A DNA stretch of 64,000 nucleotides from the NCBI GenBank assembly GCA_021741075.1, contig JAIOYO010000016.1:1-64000 (forward strand). Direction: 5' to 3'. Of the stretch, positions 28,011-36,263 are shown piece by piece (position 1 is the stretch's first letter; each line of letters opens with the position of its first letter). The position numbers and the translations under genes are program-made. This DNA is from Flavobacteriales bacterium (GTDB lineage: Bacteria > Bacteroidota > Bacteroidia > UBA10329). The notes under the pieces are model-generated. The model ran no database searches. It had not been told where the DNA came from and saw nothing but the letters and a program-made list of their open reading frames with translations.

Positions 28011-28556
28011 ATGGCCAACGCAATAAAGCTTCACGATTTAGAATTCATGCCCTACCTCTCAGAGGTTGAGATAGGAAAGATTGTGGCCGAGGTTGCTGTA
28101 AAAATCAATAATAAGTATGCCGGAAAATCACCGCTTTTTGTGGTGATATTAAATGGTGCATTCATGTTTGCTTCAGACCTTATTAAGCAGGTGAATCTAG
28201 AATGCGAAATCAGCTTTTTGCGCGTTAGCTCCTATCGTGGAACCGCCAGCACGGGCGAAGTGAAAGAAATGATGCCGATTGGAACGAATGTAGCTGGCCG
28301 CGACATCATTTTGATTGAGGACATCGTTGATACCGGAAATACAATGGGTGAGATTAAACAGCAAATGAAAGATGCTGGTGCCAATTCCGTTAGCATTTGT
28401 ACCCTTTTATTTAAACCAGACGCTTTTAAAGGCAACTACTTGGTTGACTTTATTGGCATTGAAATACCAGACAGATTTGTGGTAGGTTATGGATTAGACT
28501 ACGATGGTCTAGGGCGCAACCTACCGTTCATTTACCAGATTAGACCAAACACTTAA
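28011..28556 (+). CDS. hpt: Hypoxanthine phosphoribosyltransferase
   Basis: 181 residues from the ATG at 28011. An upstream TTG lies inside the promoter box and is rejected. The PRPP-binding motif ILIEDIVDTGNTM is present, with the flexible-loop RVSSYRGTASTG and a C-terminal FVVGYGLDY. The enzyme salvages hypoxanthine (and often guanine) to IMP or GMP using PRPP. It heads an operon with adk (3-base gap) and obgE (36-base gap). Confidence 0.95.
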   Translation: MANAIKLHDLEFMPYLSEVEIGKIVAEVAVKINNKYAGKSPLFVVILNGAFMFASDLIKQVNLECEISFLRVSSYRGTASTGEVKEMMPIGTNVAGRDIILIEDIVDTGNTMGEIKQQMKDAGANSVSICTLLFKPDAFKGNYLVDFIGIEIPDRFVVGYGLDYDGLGRNLPFIYQIRPNT

Positions 28557-28559
28557 GCC

Positions 28560-29129
28560 ATGTTGAATTTAGTATTGTTCGGCCCTCCAGGAGCCGGAAA
28601 AGGAACACAATCAGAGAAGTTGATAAGCCATTATGGCTTGGTTCATATTTCTACAGGAGATGTGTTTCGTGCGTTGGATCCAGAATCAGACCTTGCCAAA
28701 TTGGCCAAAAGTTATTCTGATAAGGGAGATTTGGTTCCTGATGATGTCACTATCAAAATATTGGAGAACGAAGTTTTGAAGCACCCAAATGCAAAAGGTG
28801 TGATTTATGATGGTTTCCCAAGAACCAACGCTCAAGCCGAGGCATTGGATAAGTTTCTAGCATCAAAAGGCGATTCTATTTCTATGATGATTGCGTTGAA
28901 TGTTCCTGAGGAAGAATTGAAAACAAGGCTACTAAAACGTGCCGAAGTTTCTGGCCGTGCGGATGATGCTGACCCCGTAATCATTGTAAACCGAATTGCA
29001 AATTACAACCGACAAACAGCTCCTGTTGCCGATTTTTACAAAGCACAAGGAAAACTCAGATTAGTAGACGGAATCGGGACTATTGATGAGATTTTTGGCA
29101 GAATCCGTAGCGCTGTAGATAAAGGATAG
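28560..29129 (+). CDS. adk: Adenylate kinase
   Basis: 189 residues, the short form without a zinc-binding LID. P-loop GPPGAGKGTQ at residues 8-17, the AMP-binding STGDVFR and DGFPRT motifs, and the LID region SGRADDADPVIIVNRI with its conserved Arg residues. It interconverts ATP + AMP and 2 ADP. It lies 3 bases after hpt in the same operon, linking salvage to adenylate balance. Confidence 0.97.
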   Translation: MLNLVLFGPPGAGKGTQSEKLISHYGLVHISTGDVFRALDPESDLAKLAKSYSDKGDLVPDDVTIKILENEVLKHPNAKGVIYDGFPRTNAQAEALDKFLASKGDSISMMIALNVPEEELKTRLLKRAEVSGRADDADPVIIVNRIANYNRQTAPVADFYKAQGKLRLVDGIGTIDEIFGRIRSAVDKG

Positions 29130-29165
29130 TAAGGGTTTGACACATCAAACCTTAACAGAACAACA

Positions 29166-30155
29166 ATGAAAACCAACTTTATAGACCACGTTAAGATTTG
29201 CTGTAGAAGCGGAAAAGGCGGTGCAGGATCAAAACACTTGTTCCGTTCGCGTGCCATCACCGAAGGCGGCCCAGATGGTGGCGATGGCGGTAGAGGTGGT
29301 CATGTAATTATTGAAGGTAACGTACAGCTTTGGACGCTACTTCATCTTCGCTACATGAAGCACATAATTGCAAGCGAAGGCAAAGGCGGGGGTAAATCTG
29401 AAGCAACTGGTGCCCAAGGAAAAGATCAGGTAATTCAAGTGCCTTTGGGAACGGTAGTGAAAGATGCAGAAACAGAAGAAGTTCTGTTTGAAATTACGGA
29501 AGATGGCCAGCGTGTTATTCTTACAGAGGGCGGAAAAGGTGGCTATGGAAACACTCATTTTAAATCTCCCACCAACCAAACGCCACGCTACGCACAACCA
29601 GGAGAACCAGGAAGAGAAGAATGGAAAATTCTTGAATTAAAGGTTCTTGCCGATGTTGGCTTGGTAGGATTTCCGAATGCTGGAAAATCGACCTTACTTT
29701 CGGTTGTGTCGGCAGCCAAGCCAGAAATTGCAAATTATCCATTCACAACGTTGGTTCCCAATCTTGGAATAGTAGACCACCGAGGTAATCGCTCGTTTGT
29801 AATGGCAGATATTCCGGGAATCATTGAGGGTGCACACGAAGGCAAAGGTTTGGGTTTGCGATTCCTCCGTCATATAGAGCGAAATTCAATATTGCTTTTT
29901 ATGGTTCCGGCAGATGCAGACGACATTAATAAAGAGTACGAAATCCTGCTCAACGAAATCACGCAGTACAACCCCGAATTGCTTGACAAGGAACGCGTTT
30001 TGGCCGTGACCAAGTGCGACATGCTAGATGAGGAACTGGAGGCAGAATTGAAAGCATCTGTCAAGGTTGACGTACCAGTCGTTTACATCTCGTCTGTTAG
30101 TCAGAAAGGCATTCAAGAACTGAAAGACTTGCTTTGGAGTAAAATGCAGGGTTAA
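29166..30155 (+). CDS. obgE: GTPase ObgE/CgtA
   Basis: 329 residues. The Gly-rich N-terminal Obg fold ([28 protein letters not shown]) covers about 1-158. The G domain has G1 [10 protein letters not shown]3 DIPG and G4 TKCD. No extended C-terminal domain is present, as in many Bacteroidota. Obg acts in large-subunit ribosome maturation and stress control. It is third in the hpt-adk-obgE run. The spacer before it can form a small hairpin at 29130-29154. Confidence 0.95.
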   Translation: MKTNFIDHVKICCRSGKGGAGSKHLFRSRAITEGGPDGGDGGRGGHVIIEGNVQLWTLLHLRYMKHIIASEGKGGGKSEATGAQGKDQVIQVPLGTVVKDAETEEVLFEITEDGQRVILTEGGKGGYGNTHFKSPTNQTPRYAQPGEPGREEWKILELKVLADVGLVGFPNAGKSTLLSVVSAAKPEIANYPFTTLVPNLGIVDHRGNRSFVMADIPGIIEGAHEGKGLGLRFLRHIERNSILLFMVPADADDINKEYEILLNEITQYNPELLDKERVLAVTKCDMLDEELEAELKASVKVDVPVVYISSVSQKGIQELKDLLWSKMQG

Positions 30156-30231
30156 AATTTTGTCTTCAAAAGACATTCTGTAGTTAGAATAATTATTTTC
30201 ACGCTTCAATAAATCCTTAAACATATTTACA

Positions 30232-31314
30232 ATGAAAAAAATCTACTTAACAGTTGCCGTTCTAGCCGTGTCTGCTGCCGCTATTGCACAGTCGCTTCAA
30301 GAACAACCAATTATGCAGCAAACTGTCACTTCGACCGTTGCTAGAGACGTTATTTTCCCTGAAAACAGCAACGCTGCTGTGGACCCAACAGATACGCTGG
30401 GAATTGACGAATTGGGAAATCAACTTATTTTCTATAGCTCAAACAGCGGATATGTTTTTGGAACCAACGTATTGGTTGACCCACAAGGAACACAGTACAA
30501 CTTGGAGTATGCACGTGGATTCATTGTAAACGACCCTTACAATGTAATAGGTGCTGGTTTCATTTTTGGTGGAAAAGAAGATGTGAGCGGAAGCCCAGCA
30601 GCAGCTAAAGCTAATCTTTACAACATTGCCAACAACAGAGCAATTGGTTCTGCTACTTCAACTGCCCCTGATGCTCCAGGACCTGCAGCTACGGTTTTAG
30701 CTACTGCTGATGTTGCTTTTGCTGATGCAGATACAGTTTTCCCAAATATTACTTGGGTTGATTTCACCACTGCAGCCTGGGTTGGTGGCGATTTCGCTAT
30801 TGGTCTTAGCATTGCTCCACTTTACGGAACTCCAACAGACACCTTGGTCCTTATGGCAGATGCTGATGGAGATTCTGATGGTGACTACACATTCACGCGA
30901 ATTGGACTAAGCCCAACTTCGCCAGCTGCACAAACACTTTGGGCTAAATCAACTGTTCTTCTTCAAGGAGGATTGGATGTGAACCTTGCAATCTTTGCAG
31001 TGGTTGCAGAAAGTGGAGTTGGAATTGAAGAGCAAGGTTTCTTTAACGGTGTTAAAATGACAACATTCCCAAATCCAGCTTTGACCAGCGACAACGTTAC
31101 TATCCAGTACGGAGTTGAGAATGCTGTTGATAACGTAACCGTTAGCATCTACACATTGAACGGACAGGTTGCTTACTCTGCTTCTCAAGGAGCGAAGGCA
31201 AGCGGAACTTACAACGTAAATGTTCCTGCTGGAACATTGGCTTCAGGTTCTTACATCTACGCTATTGAAGCAGATGGAAGAAGACTTGCTAAGAAAATGG
31301 AAATCTTGAAATAA
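30232..31314 (+). CDS. Secreted protein with T9SS type A sorting domain
   Basis: 360 residues. Signal peptide 1-19 (ends AAIAQ). The last 75 residues form the type A sorting domain: FPNPALTSDNVTIQYGV, VSIYTLNGQVAYS and a C-terminal SYIYAIEADGRRLAKKMEILK-like strand order ending in a basic tail. The middle 250 residues are a beta-rich region of unknown fold with Asp-rich loops (LMADADGDSDGDYTFTR). It is probably exported by the T9SS to the surface or medium; its function is unknown. It is a single gene ending at the terminator at 31337. Confidence 0.85.
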   Translation: MKKIYLTVAVLAVSAAAIAQSLQEQPIMQQTVTSTVARDVIFPENSNAAVDPTDTLGIDELGNQLIFYSSNSGYVFGTNVLVDPQGTQYNLEYARGFIVNDPYNVIGAGFIFGGKEDVSGSPAAAKANLYNIANNRAIGSATSTAPDAPGPAATVLATADVAFADADTVFPNITWVDFTTAAWVGGDFAIGLSIAPLYGTPTDTLVLMADADGDSDGDYTFTRIGLSPTSPAAQTLWAKSTVLLQGGLDVNLAIFAVVAESGVGIEEQGFFNGVKMTTFPNPALTSDNVTIQYGVENAVDNVTVSIYTLNGQVAYSASQGAKASGTYNVNVPAGTLASGSYIYAIEADGRRLAKKMEILK

Positions 31315-31336
31315 GAACTTCAGTTTACTGAAACAG

Positions 31337-31365
31337 AAAGGGCTGCCAATTGGCAGCCCTTTTTT
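31337..31365 (+). terminator. Intrinsic terminator
   Basis: AAAGGGCTGCC, an AATT loop, the complementary arm and a T-run. It ends the gene at 30232 and, less strongly, could end the convergent mlaF-like gene. Confidence 0.9.
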
Positions 31366-31386
31366 ATTGCGTCACACTTTTTATAC

Positions 31387-32145
31387 TTACTTGGCCAAAT
31401 CAGCCCTCACCTTCTTCATAAACTTAGAAGCGTAAACGAAATCAACCACTTCCTGATTATTGGTTCGTAGGATTTCCTCTTTTGAGCCTTCCCACCATTT
31501 TTCTCCTTTGTAAATGAATTGGATGTTCTCTCCAATTTCTATCACGGAATTCATATCGTGGGTAATAACGATGGTTGTAATGTCAAACTCTTCTGTAATG
31601 TCTTTGATGAGCTCATCGATTACAAGACCTGTTTTAGGGTCGAGGCCTGAGTTTGGCTCGTCACAAAAAAGATATTTGGGTCTTACAGAAATGGCACGGG
31701 CAATGGCTACGCGTTTCTTCATTCCACCGCTCAACTCGGAAGGATACAATTTGCCAGCATTGGTAAGATTTACGCGATCTAAACAAAACTGGGCGCGCTC
31801 CTTTCTTTCTTTCTGCGTTTGATCGGTAAACATGGATAGCGGAAACATGATATTGTCTTCTACCGTCATAGAGTCAAACAAGGCTCCTGCCTGAAATAGC
31901 ATTCCAATATCTTGCCTTACAAGCTTTTTTTCTTTGAACGTCATGGAGGCAAAATCCCGACCATCGTATTCTATCGTTCCCGAATCTGCATCGTGCAACC
32001 CTACCATGCATTTGGTAAGAACGGTTTTGCCCGAACCACTTTGCCCAATAATGATGTTTACTTGGCCTTTATGAAACTGGGCATCAATGTTTTTAAGAAC
32101 ATGATGATCACCAAAACTCTTGTTCAGTCCTTTAACTTCAATCAT
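31387..32145 (-). CDS. ABC transporter ATPase, MlaF-like
   Basis: 252 residues. Walker A GQSGSGKT, signature LSGGMKKRV, Walker B YLFCDEPNSGLD and the H-loop ITHD are all intact. The sequence around the signature and the C-terminal tail (FKKVRADL-like) matches the MlaF/Ttg2A class that works with MlaE permeases in phospholipid transport between inner and outer membranes. It lies 83 bases downstream of the MlaE-like gene. The MCE-domain partner (MlaD) is not in this window. Confidence 0.9.
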   Translation of the reverse strand: MIEVKGLNKSFGDHHVLKNIDAQFHKGQVNIIIGQSGSGKTVLTKCMVGLHDADSGTIEYDGRDFASMTFKEKKLVRQDIGMLFQAGALFDSMTVEDNIMFPLSMFTDQTQKERKERAQFCLDRVNLTNAGKLYPSELSGGMKKRVAIARAISVRPKYLFCDEPNSGLDPKTGLVIDELIKDITEEFDITTIVITHDMNSVIEIGENIQFIYKGEKWWEGSKEEILRTNNQEVVDFVYASKFMKKVRADLAK

Positions 32146-32228
32146 GAGAAAAGTATTGAGGGATGATTATTGAGTGTTGAGGAATTAGGTCGTGCATCGA
32201 TTCTCTGACATCTGATATCTTGAATCAA

Positions 32229-33014
32229 TCATTGCAATAGCATTTGAGTAAGAATCAAATTAAACGTGAGGATAATTACAATGCTGTAAACCACAGAAAC
32301 CGTACTTGCTTTGCCAACTTCCAATGCACCGCCCGAAGCGTGATAACCGAAATAAGCAGGAACTGTGGTTATAATGGCTGCAAACACAACCGTTTTAATC
32401 AACGCATAGGTAATGTAAAACGGCTGAAACCAATATTGAATCCCATAGATGTAATCGGTACCCGAAACTTCTCCGGTAAGCACTCCGGCCATATAGCCTC
32501 CAAAAATCCCGAGAGAAATGCTCATTATAACGATGAATGGATTGCAAATAATAGCAGCAATCATCTTTGGCCCCACCAAATAACCAGTAGAATTTACTCC
32601 CATAATGTCCAAAGCATCTATTTGGTCGGTAACACGCATGGTGCCTATTTCTCCGGCAATGCTAGACCCTACCTTACCAGCTAAAATGATGCTTATTATG
32701 GTGGGAGAAAACTCCAAAATCAGCGAGTCTCTTACACCCAAACCAACGGTATAAATAGGAATGAGCGGGCTGGATATGTTGTATGCCAACTGAATCGTTA
32801 AAACGGCACCCATAAAAATGCTAACAAGTGCCACAAGGCCAATGGAGGCATAACCAACGTTCTGAATTTCTTCAAAAATCCGTTGCCGATAAATGCTTCG
32901 CTTTTCAGGTCGTTTAAATACCCGACCCATCCAAAGAATGTACTGACCAATGTGGAAGAAAATGCTCATGTAGTTGCGGCTAAAATTAGCCATTCTGCGT
33001 TCATAGGAAAACAT
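32229..33014 (-). CDS. MlaE-family ABC transporter permease
   Basis: 261 residues from the ATG at 33014, the normal length of MlaE proteins. An open frame extends further upstream, but that extension overlaps the lipoprotein gene on the other strand and lacks any family resemblance. Conserved features are the amphipathic N-terminus, the hydrophobic helices and the loop GEIGTMRVTDQIDALDIMGV. The protein forms the membrane part of a phospholipid transporter with the downstream ATPase. It is divergent from the small lipoprotein gene at 33058. Confidence 0.92.
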   Translation of the reverse strand: MFSYERRMANFSRNYMSIFFHIGQYILWMGRVFKRPEKRSIYRQRIFEEIQNVGYASIGLVALVSIFMGAVLTIQLAYNISSPLIPIYTVGLGVRDSLILEFSPTIISIILAGKVGSSIAGEIGTMRVTDQIDALDIMGVNSTGYLVGPKMIAAIICNPFIVIMSISLGIFGGYMAGVLTGEVSGTDYIYGIQYWFQPFYITYALIKTVVFAAIITTVPAYFGYHASGGALEVGKASTVSVVYSIVIILTFNLILTQMLLQ

Positions 33015-33043
33015 CAAACGGGATTCTGTGTACAAACATGACT

Positions 33044-33051
33044 TACTTTTG
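33044..33051 (+). promoter_or_regulatory. -7 promoter element of the small lipoprotein gene
   Basis: TACTTTTG lying 6 bases before the ATG at 33058, implying an almost leaderless mRNA, as for purK. Confidence 0.55.
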
Positions 33052-33057
33052 AGCCCA

Positions 33058-33213
33058 ATGAAACGAGACCACCTCATTATTGCACTACTTTTTGTGCTCG
33101 TTCTAAGCGCTTGCTCTAGCAGAAGACGTGGCAAAGGCTGCGATTGTCCAACCTTTGGTGAGGTTGAAATGGAATCTACACAGACAACCGCCACTACCCT
33201 AATTAGGGTATAA
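33058..33213 (+). CDS. Tiny lipoprotein (51 residues) with a Cys-rich CDCP motif
   Basis: The product begins MKRDHLIIALLFVLVLSAC, a lipoprotein signal with lipobox LSAC. The mature part is only about 33 residues, with a basic patch SSRRRGKG and CDCPTFG. The start is fixed by the promoter box 6 bases upstream; a longer frame from 33028 would begin before the promoter. Short Bacteroidota lipoproteins of this CDCP type exist but have no known role that I can name. The position between mlaE and feoA does not settle its function. Confidence 0.65.
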   Translation: MKRDHLIIALLFVLVLSACSSRRRGKGCDCPTFGEVEMESTQTTATTLIRV

Positions 33214-33249
33214 GTGATTCTGGATACCTAATTCCGCACGATTAGTACG

Positions 33250-33257
33250 TACTTTCG
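33250..33257 (+). promoter_or_regulatory. Possible -7 element of feoA-feoB
   Basis: TACTTTCG, one base off TAnnTTTG, 28 bases before the GTG at 33286. I could not identify a Fur or DtxR box by eye. Confidence 0.35.
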
Positions 33258-33285
33258 AATCGCGTTTAGATTCATTCTTTATTAC

Positions 33286-33513
33286 GTGACAGCAAAAGAC
33301 CTCATACTCGGACAACAGGCCATCGTATCATCGTTTTCAGATGCACGGTTGGCAAGCCATTTGGCCGAAAGAGGCGTGGTTGCTGGTGAACGCCTTTGCG
33401 TAGAACGCATAGCCCCAATGGGCGGGCCAATTGCTATTCGGGTTTCAGACCACGTGCTTTGCCTGAGAATATCGGAAGCATCAACCATTCTCGTTCAGAC
33501 AGAGTCAATCTGA
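33286..33513 (+). CDS. feoA: FeoA-family protein
   Basis: 75 residues with a GTG start, the size of FeoA. It is an SH3-like small beta-barrel with the family pattern L..RGV..GE.L.VERIAPMGGPIAIRV and ends LRISEASTILV. FeoA assists the ferrous iron transporter FeoB, encoded 19 bases downstream. The pair probably forms one operon. Confidence 0.9.
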   Translation: MTAKDLILGQQAIVSSFSDARLASHLAERGVVAGERLCVERIAPMGGPIAIRVSDHVLCLRISEASTILVQTESI

Positions 33514-33532
33514 ACTACCATTGATTTTACGG

Positions 33533-35428
33533 ATGAAGGAAGGGAATGAGACGCTGAAAGTCGCCTTAATTGGCAATCCGAACAGCGGCAAAACTTCCAT
33601 TTTCAATAAGCTTACAGGGCTACACCAGAAGGTTGGGAATTTCCCAGGGATAACGGTTGAGAAAAAATCAGGTCAATTTGCACTTGATGGCCTGAAAATT
33701 CATCTGGTAGATCTTCCAGGAACGTACAGTCTACAACCACGCTCTATGGATGAAAAAGTGGCCGCCAATGCCATTCTCGACCCAAACAATCTCGACCATC
33801 CAGAACTTATTTTAATTGTGGTAGATGCCTCGCACCTGAAGACGAGCCTATACTTGGCACTGCAAGTGCTGGAGAAGAAAATCCCAGCCATTTTAGTGTT
33901 AAATATGGCCGACCAGCTACAACGTCTCACCTCACCACTTGACGTTTCCATTCTTTCCAAAACCTTGAATGTTCCCGTGGTAAAGACCAATGCGCGAGAA
34001 GGAAAAGGTTTGGAAGAACTGAAAACTGCCATTGCAGAACATACCATGCAACCAGCTACGGTGGAATGGGATACGAAGATTGAAAAGCATCACATTATTA
34101 AAACCATTCTCGAAAAGGCGAATGGCCACGGAGCTGTAACGGCTCATGAGGTAACGAAAAAGCTTGATGATGTGCTTACACATCCGTTTTTCGGGCCCGT
34201 AATTTTTGTTGCTCTGCTAGCATTAATGTTTCAAAGCATTTATTCGTGGTCAACTTTTCCGATGGAGGTGATTGAAACATTCTTCAGTCATGCCGGTGTA
34301 TTTTTCTCGAATGTTCTTCCTGATTCATTCCTAACCAGACTTTTTGTGGAGGGCATTTGGGCTGGATTGGGTGGTGTGGTTATTTTCATTCCACAAATCG
34401 CGTTTCTGTTCTTGTTTGTTGCACTGTTGGAAGAAACGGGCTACATGGCGCGTGTCAGTTTTATTGCTGATGGCTGGCTTCGGAAATTTGGTTTGCAGGG
34501 ACGTTCTATTGTTCCGTTAATTGGCGGTGTGGCATGTGCTGTTCCGGCCATTCTTGCGGCTAGAACCATCTCCAATAAAAAGGAACGCTTACTAACAATT
34601 ATGGTCACGCCATTTATGGCCTGCGCTGCCCGATTGCCTGTTTATGCGCTGCTAATTGCGATGGTTATACCAGTGGGATTTCAAGGATTGGCGCTGCTGT
34701 TTATGTACCTACTAGGAATTGTGACCGCTTTGGGCGCAGCATTTGTTCTTAACAAGACGGTTAAATCAGATGAAGAAGGACATTTTATCATGGAATTGCC
34801 CGACTACCGCGTTCCGAAGCTTTCTAATGTGCTCTTGGAAATTACCCGAAAAGCGACTCAATTTGTGACCAGTGCCGGTAAGATTATCGTGTTCGTTTCC
34901 ATCCTGCTGTGGCTTGGCGCTTCGTACGGTCCGCCAGCGAGGTTTGAAGCAATTAAAGCCAAATACGCGGACATTGACACCGAAACTTCGGAGCAGGAAA
35001 TGAATGCCGAGCTGCTCGAAAACTCCTACATCGGAATCTTAGGAAAATCGATTACACCTGTTATTGAACCGTTGGGATACGATTGGAAAATTGGCATTGC
35101 ACTTATTACCTCTTTCGCAGCACGCGAGGTTTTTGTGGGAACTATGGCCACCATTTACAGCGTGGGTTCTTCGGATGAAGACGTTTCTTCTATTCGGGAA
35201 AAGATGCAAGCGCAGGTGAATCCGAAAACAGGAAAACCGATTTATGACCTCCCGTTCGGACTCTCGTTGCTTGTGTTCTATGCCTTTGCCATGCAGTGTA
35301 TGAGCACGCTGGCGGTTGTAAAAACCGAAACCGGAACTTGGAAATGGCCCATCATTCAGTTGGTAATGATGACGGGGTTGGCTTACGTTACAAGCCTTGC
35401 GGTTTACAATTTGGCAGCTTTACTTTAG
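33533..35428 (+). CDS. feoB: Ferrous iron transporter FeoB
   Basis: 631 residues from the ATG at 33533, chosen over an in-frame TTG at 33521 because MKEGNETLKVALIGNPNSGKT gives the usual N-terminus. The G domain has G1 GNPNSGKT, the GITVEKK switch, G3 DLPGTYSL and G4 NMAD. The membrane part follows with the FeoB core phrases IPQIAFLFLFVALLEETGYMAR and VPLIGGVACAVPAI. The protein is shorter than the Escherichia coli version, mainly at the C-terminus. It imports Fe2+ across the inner membrane. It is preceded by feoA, and the SprT-like gene follows by 3 bases. Confidence 0.95.
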   Translation: MKEGNETLKVALIGNPNSGKTSIFNKLTGLHQKVGNFPGITVEKKSGQFALDGLKIHLVDLPGTYSLQPRSMDEKVAANAILDPNNLDHPELILIVVDASHLKTSLYLALQVLEKKIPAILVLNMADQLQRLTSPLDVSILSKTLNVPVVKTNAREGKGLEELKTAIAEHTMQPATVEWDTKIEKHHIIKTILEKANGHGAVTAHEVTKKLDDVLTHPFFGPVIFVALLALMFQSIYSWSTFPMEVIETFFSHAGVFFSNVLPDSFLTRLFVEGIWAGLGGVVIFIPQIAFLFLFVALLEETGYMARVSFIADGWLRKFGLQGRSIVPLIGGVACAVPAILAARTISNKKERLLTIMVTPFMACAARLPVYALLIAMVIPVGFQGLALLFMYLLGIVTALGAAFVLNKTVKSDEEGHFIMELPDYRVPKLSNVLLEITRKATQFVTSAGKIIVFVSILLWLGASYGPPARFEAIKAKYADIDTETSEQEMNAELLENSYIGILGKSITPVIEPLGYDWKIGIALITSFAAREVFVGTMATIYSVGSSDEDVSSIREKMQAQVNPKTGKPIYDLPFGLSLLVFYAFAMQCMSTLAVVKTETGTWKWPIIQLVMMTGLAYVTSLAVYNLAALL

Positions 35429-35431
35429 CGG

Positions 35432-36040
35432 ATGGACCGCGAAGAGCGAATTAGGAATGCAATACGGCCGTTTGTGCCTGCTGGAACGGAAGTTCCGTTG
35501 GCGCAGAAGATTGTAAAATCGCGCTGCCACCTGACCATTACTCGAGACAGAAAAACCAAAGCTGGCGATTACCGCCATCCTTTCGGAAATCAAGGTCACC
35601 GTATTTCGGTAAATGGAACGTTGAACCAGTTTGCCTTTCTGATAACGTTTGTGCATGAAATGGCGCATTTGACCAATTGGGAACGGCACGGCAGAAAAGT
35701 AAATCCCCACGGAAAGGAATGGAAAATGGCGTTTCAGGAGGAGATGCTGCCGTTTTTGAGAGAGGATGTTTTTCCTGATGATATATTAAAGCAGCTTCGG
35801 ATTCACATGAAGAACCCCAAGTCGGCTACCGTTCGCGACTTGGAACTGATGCGCCTTTTGAAAAGCTATGATGACCCATCAGGCAAAATTCTATTGGAAG
35901 ACGTTCCTGAAAATGAGGAGTTCCAATTGGGAAGTAAGCGGTTTATTAAAGGAGTGAAGCTGCGCAAGCGTTTCCGCTGTGAGCTGGTGGGAACGGGCAG
36001 AATCTATCTCGTAAGCGCCATTGCGGAAGTCGAACTTTGA
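35432..36040 (+). CDS. SprT-like domain protein (putative zinc metallopeptidase)
   Basis: 202 residues. The SprT-like active-site motif HEMAH at about residue 74 is followed by NWERHGRKVNPHGKEWKMAF, giving the third His ligand. The C-terminal half has the family's short beta-rich tail but no zinc-ribbon Cys cluster. Eukaryotic Spartan proteins cleave DNA-protein crosslinks; bacterial SprT-like members are mostly uncharacterised, so that role is only a possibility. It begins 3 bases after feoB and is probably co-transcribed. Confidence 0.85.
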   Translation: MDREERIRNAIRPFVPAGTEVPLAQKIVKSRCHLTITRDRKTKAGDYRHPFGNQGHRISVNGTLNQFAFLITFVHEMAHLTNWERHGRKVNPHGKEWKMAFQEEMLPFLREDVFPDDILKQLRIHMKNPKSATVRDLELMRLLKSYDDPSGKILLEDVPENEEFQLGSKRFIKGVKLRKRFRCELVGTGRIYLVSAIAEVEL

Positions 36041-36060
36041 GGTTTAGCACCAATGCTCGA

Positions 36061-36196
36061 TGCGGGCTTGCCTGAGGGATGGAAGCGGCATCCTTTTCTT
36101 TCCGTCATTTTAGCCTTCGACTTGGCTCAGGCAACAGCACGGAAAGAAAAGATACAGCGAACAGCCCGGCCCCGATTTTTCATCGGGGACACGCCC
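36061..36196 (+). ncRNA. Structured intergenic repeat, copy B (Flavo-1-like candidate)
   Basis: Second copy of the element at 23216-23310: GAGGGATGGAAGCGGCATCC, GATACAGCGAACAGCCCG and a right-hand CCCCGA/TCGGGG hairpin. The middle hairpin is longer here: 36093-36105 pairs perfectly over 13 bases with 36139-36151. Its apical part carries an extra AGCC/GGCT stem. It lies in sense orientation downstream of the SprT-like gene and upstream of the glycosyltransferase gene. Confidence 0.6.
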
Positions 36197-36247
36197 AAGA
36201 AACGATTCTGAACAGGGATGATGCATCGAACCCCAACCGCGTTTCGC

Positions 36248-36255
36248 TATTTTCG
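36248..36255 (+). promoter_or_regulatory. Possible -7 element of the glycosyltransferase gene
   Basis: TATTTTCG, one base off TAnnTTTG, 8 bases before the ATG at 36264. Confidence 0.4.
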
Positions 36256-36263
36256 CCAAGCCG

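Noticed and set aside
33015..33194. A 60-residue N-terminal extension of the MlaE-like permease
   Set aside because: It overlaps the divergent lipoprotein gene and its promoter, and MlaE proteins of normal length start at the ATG at 33014.
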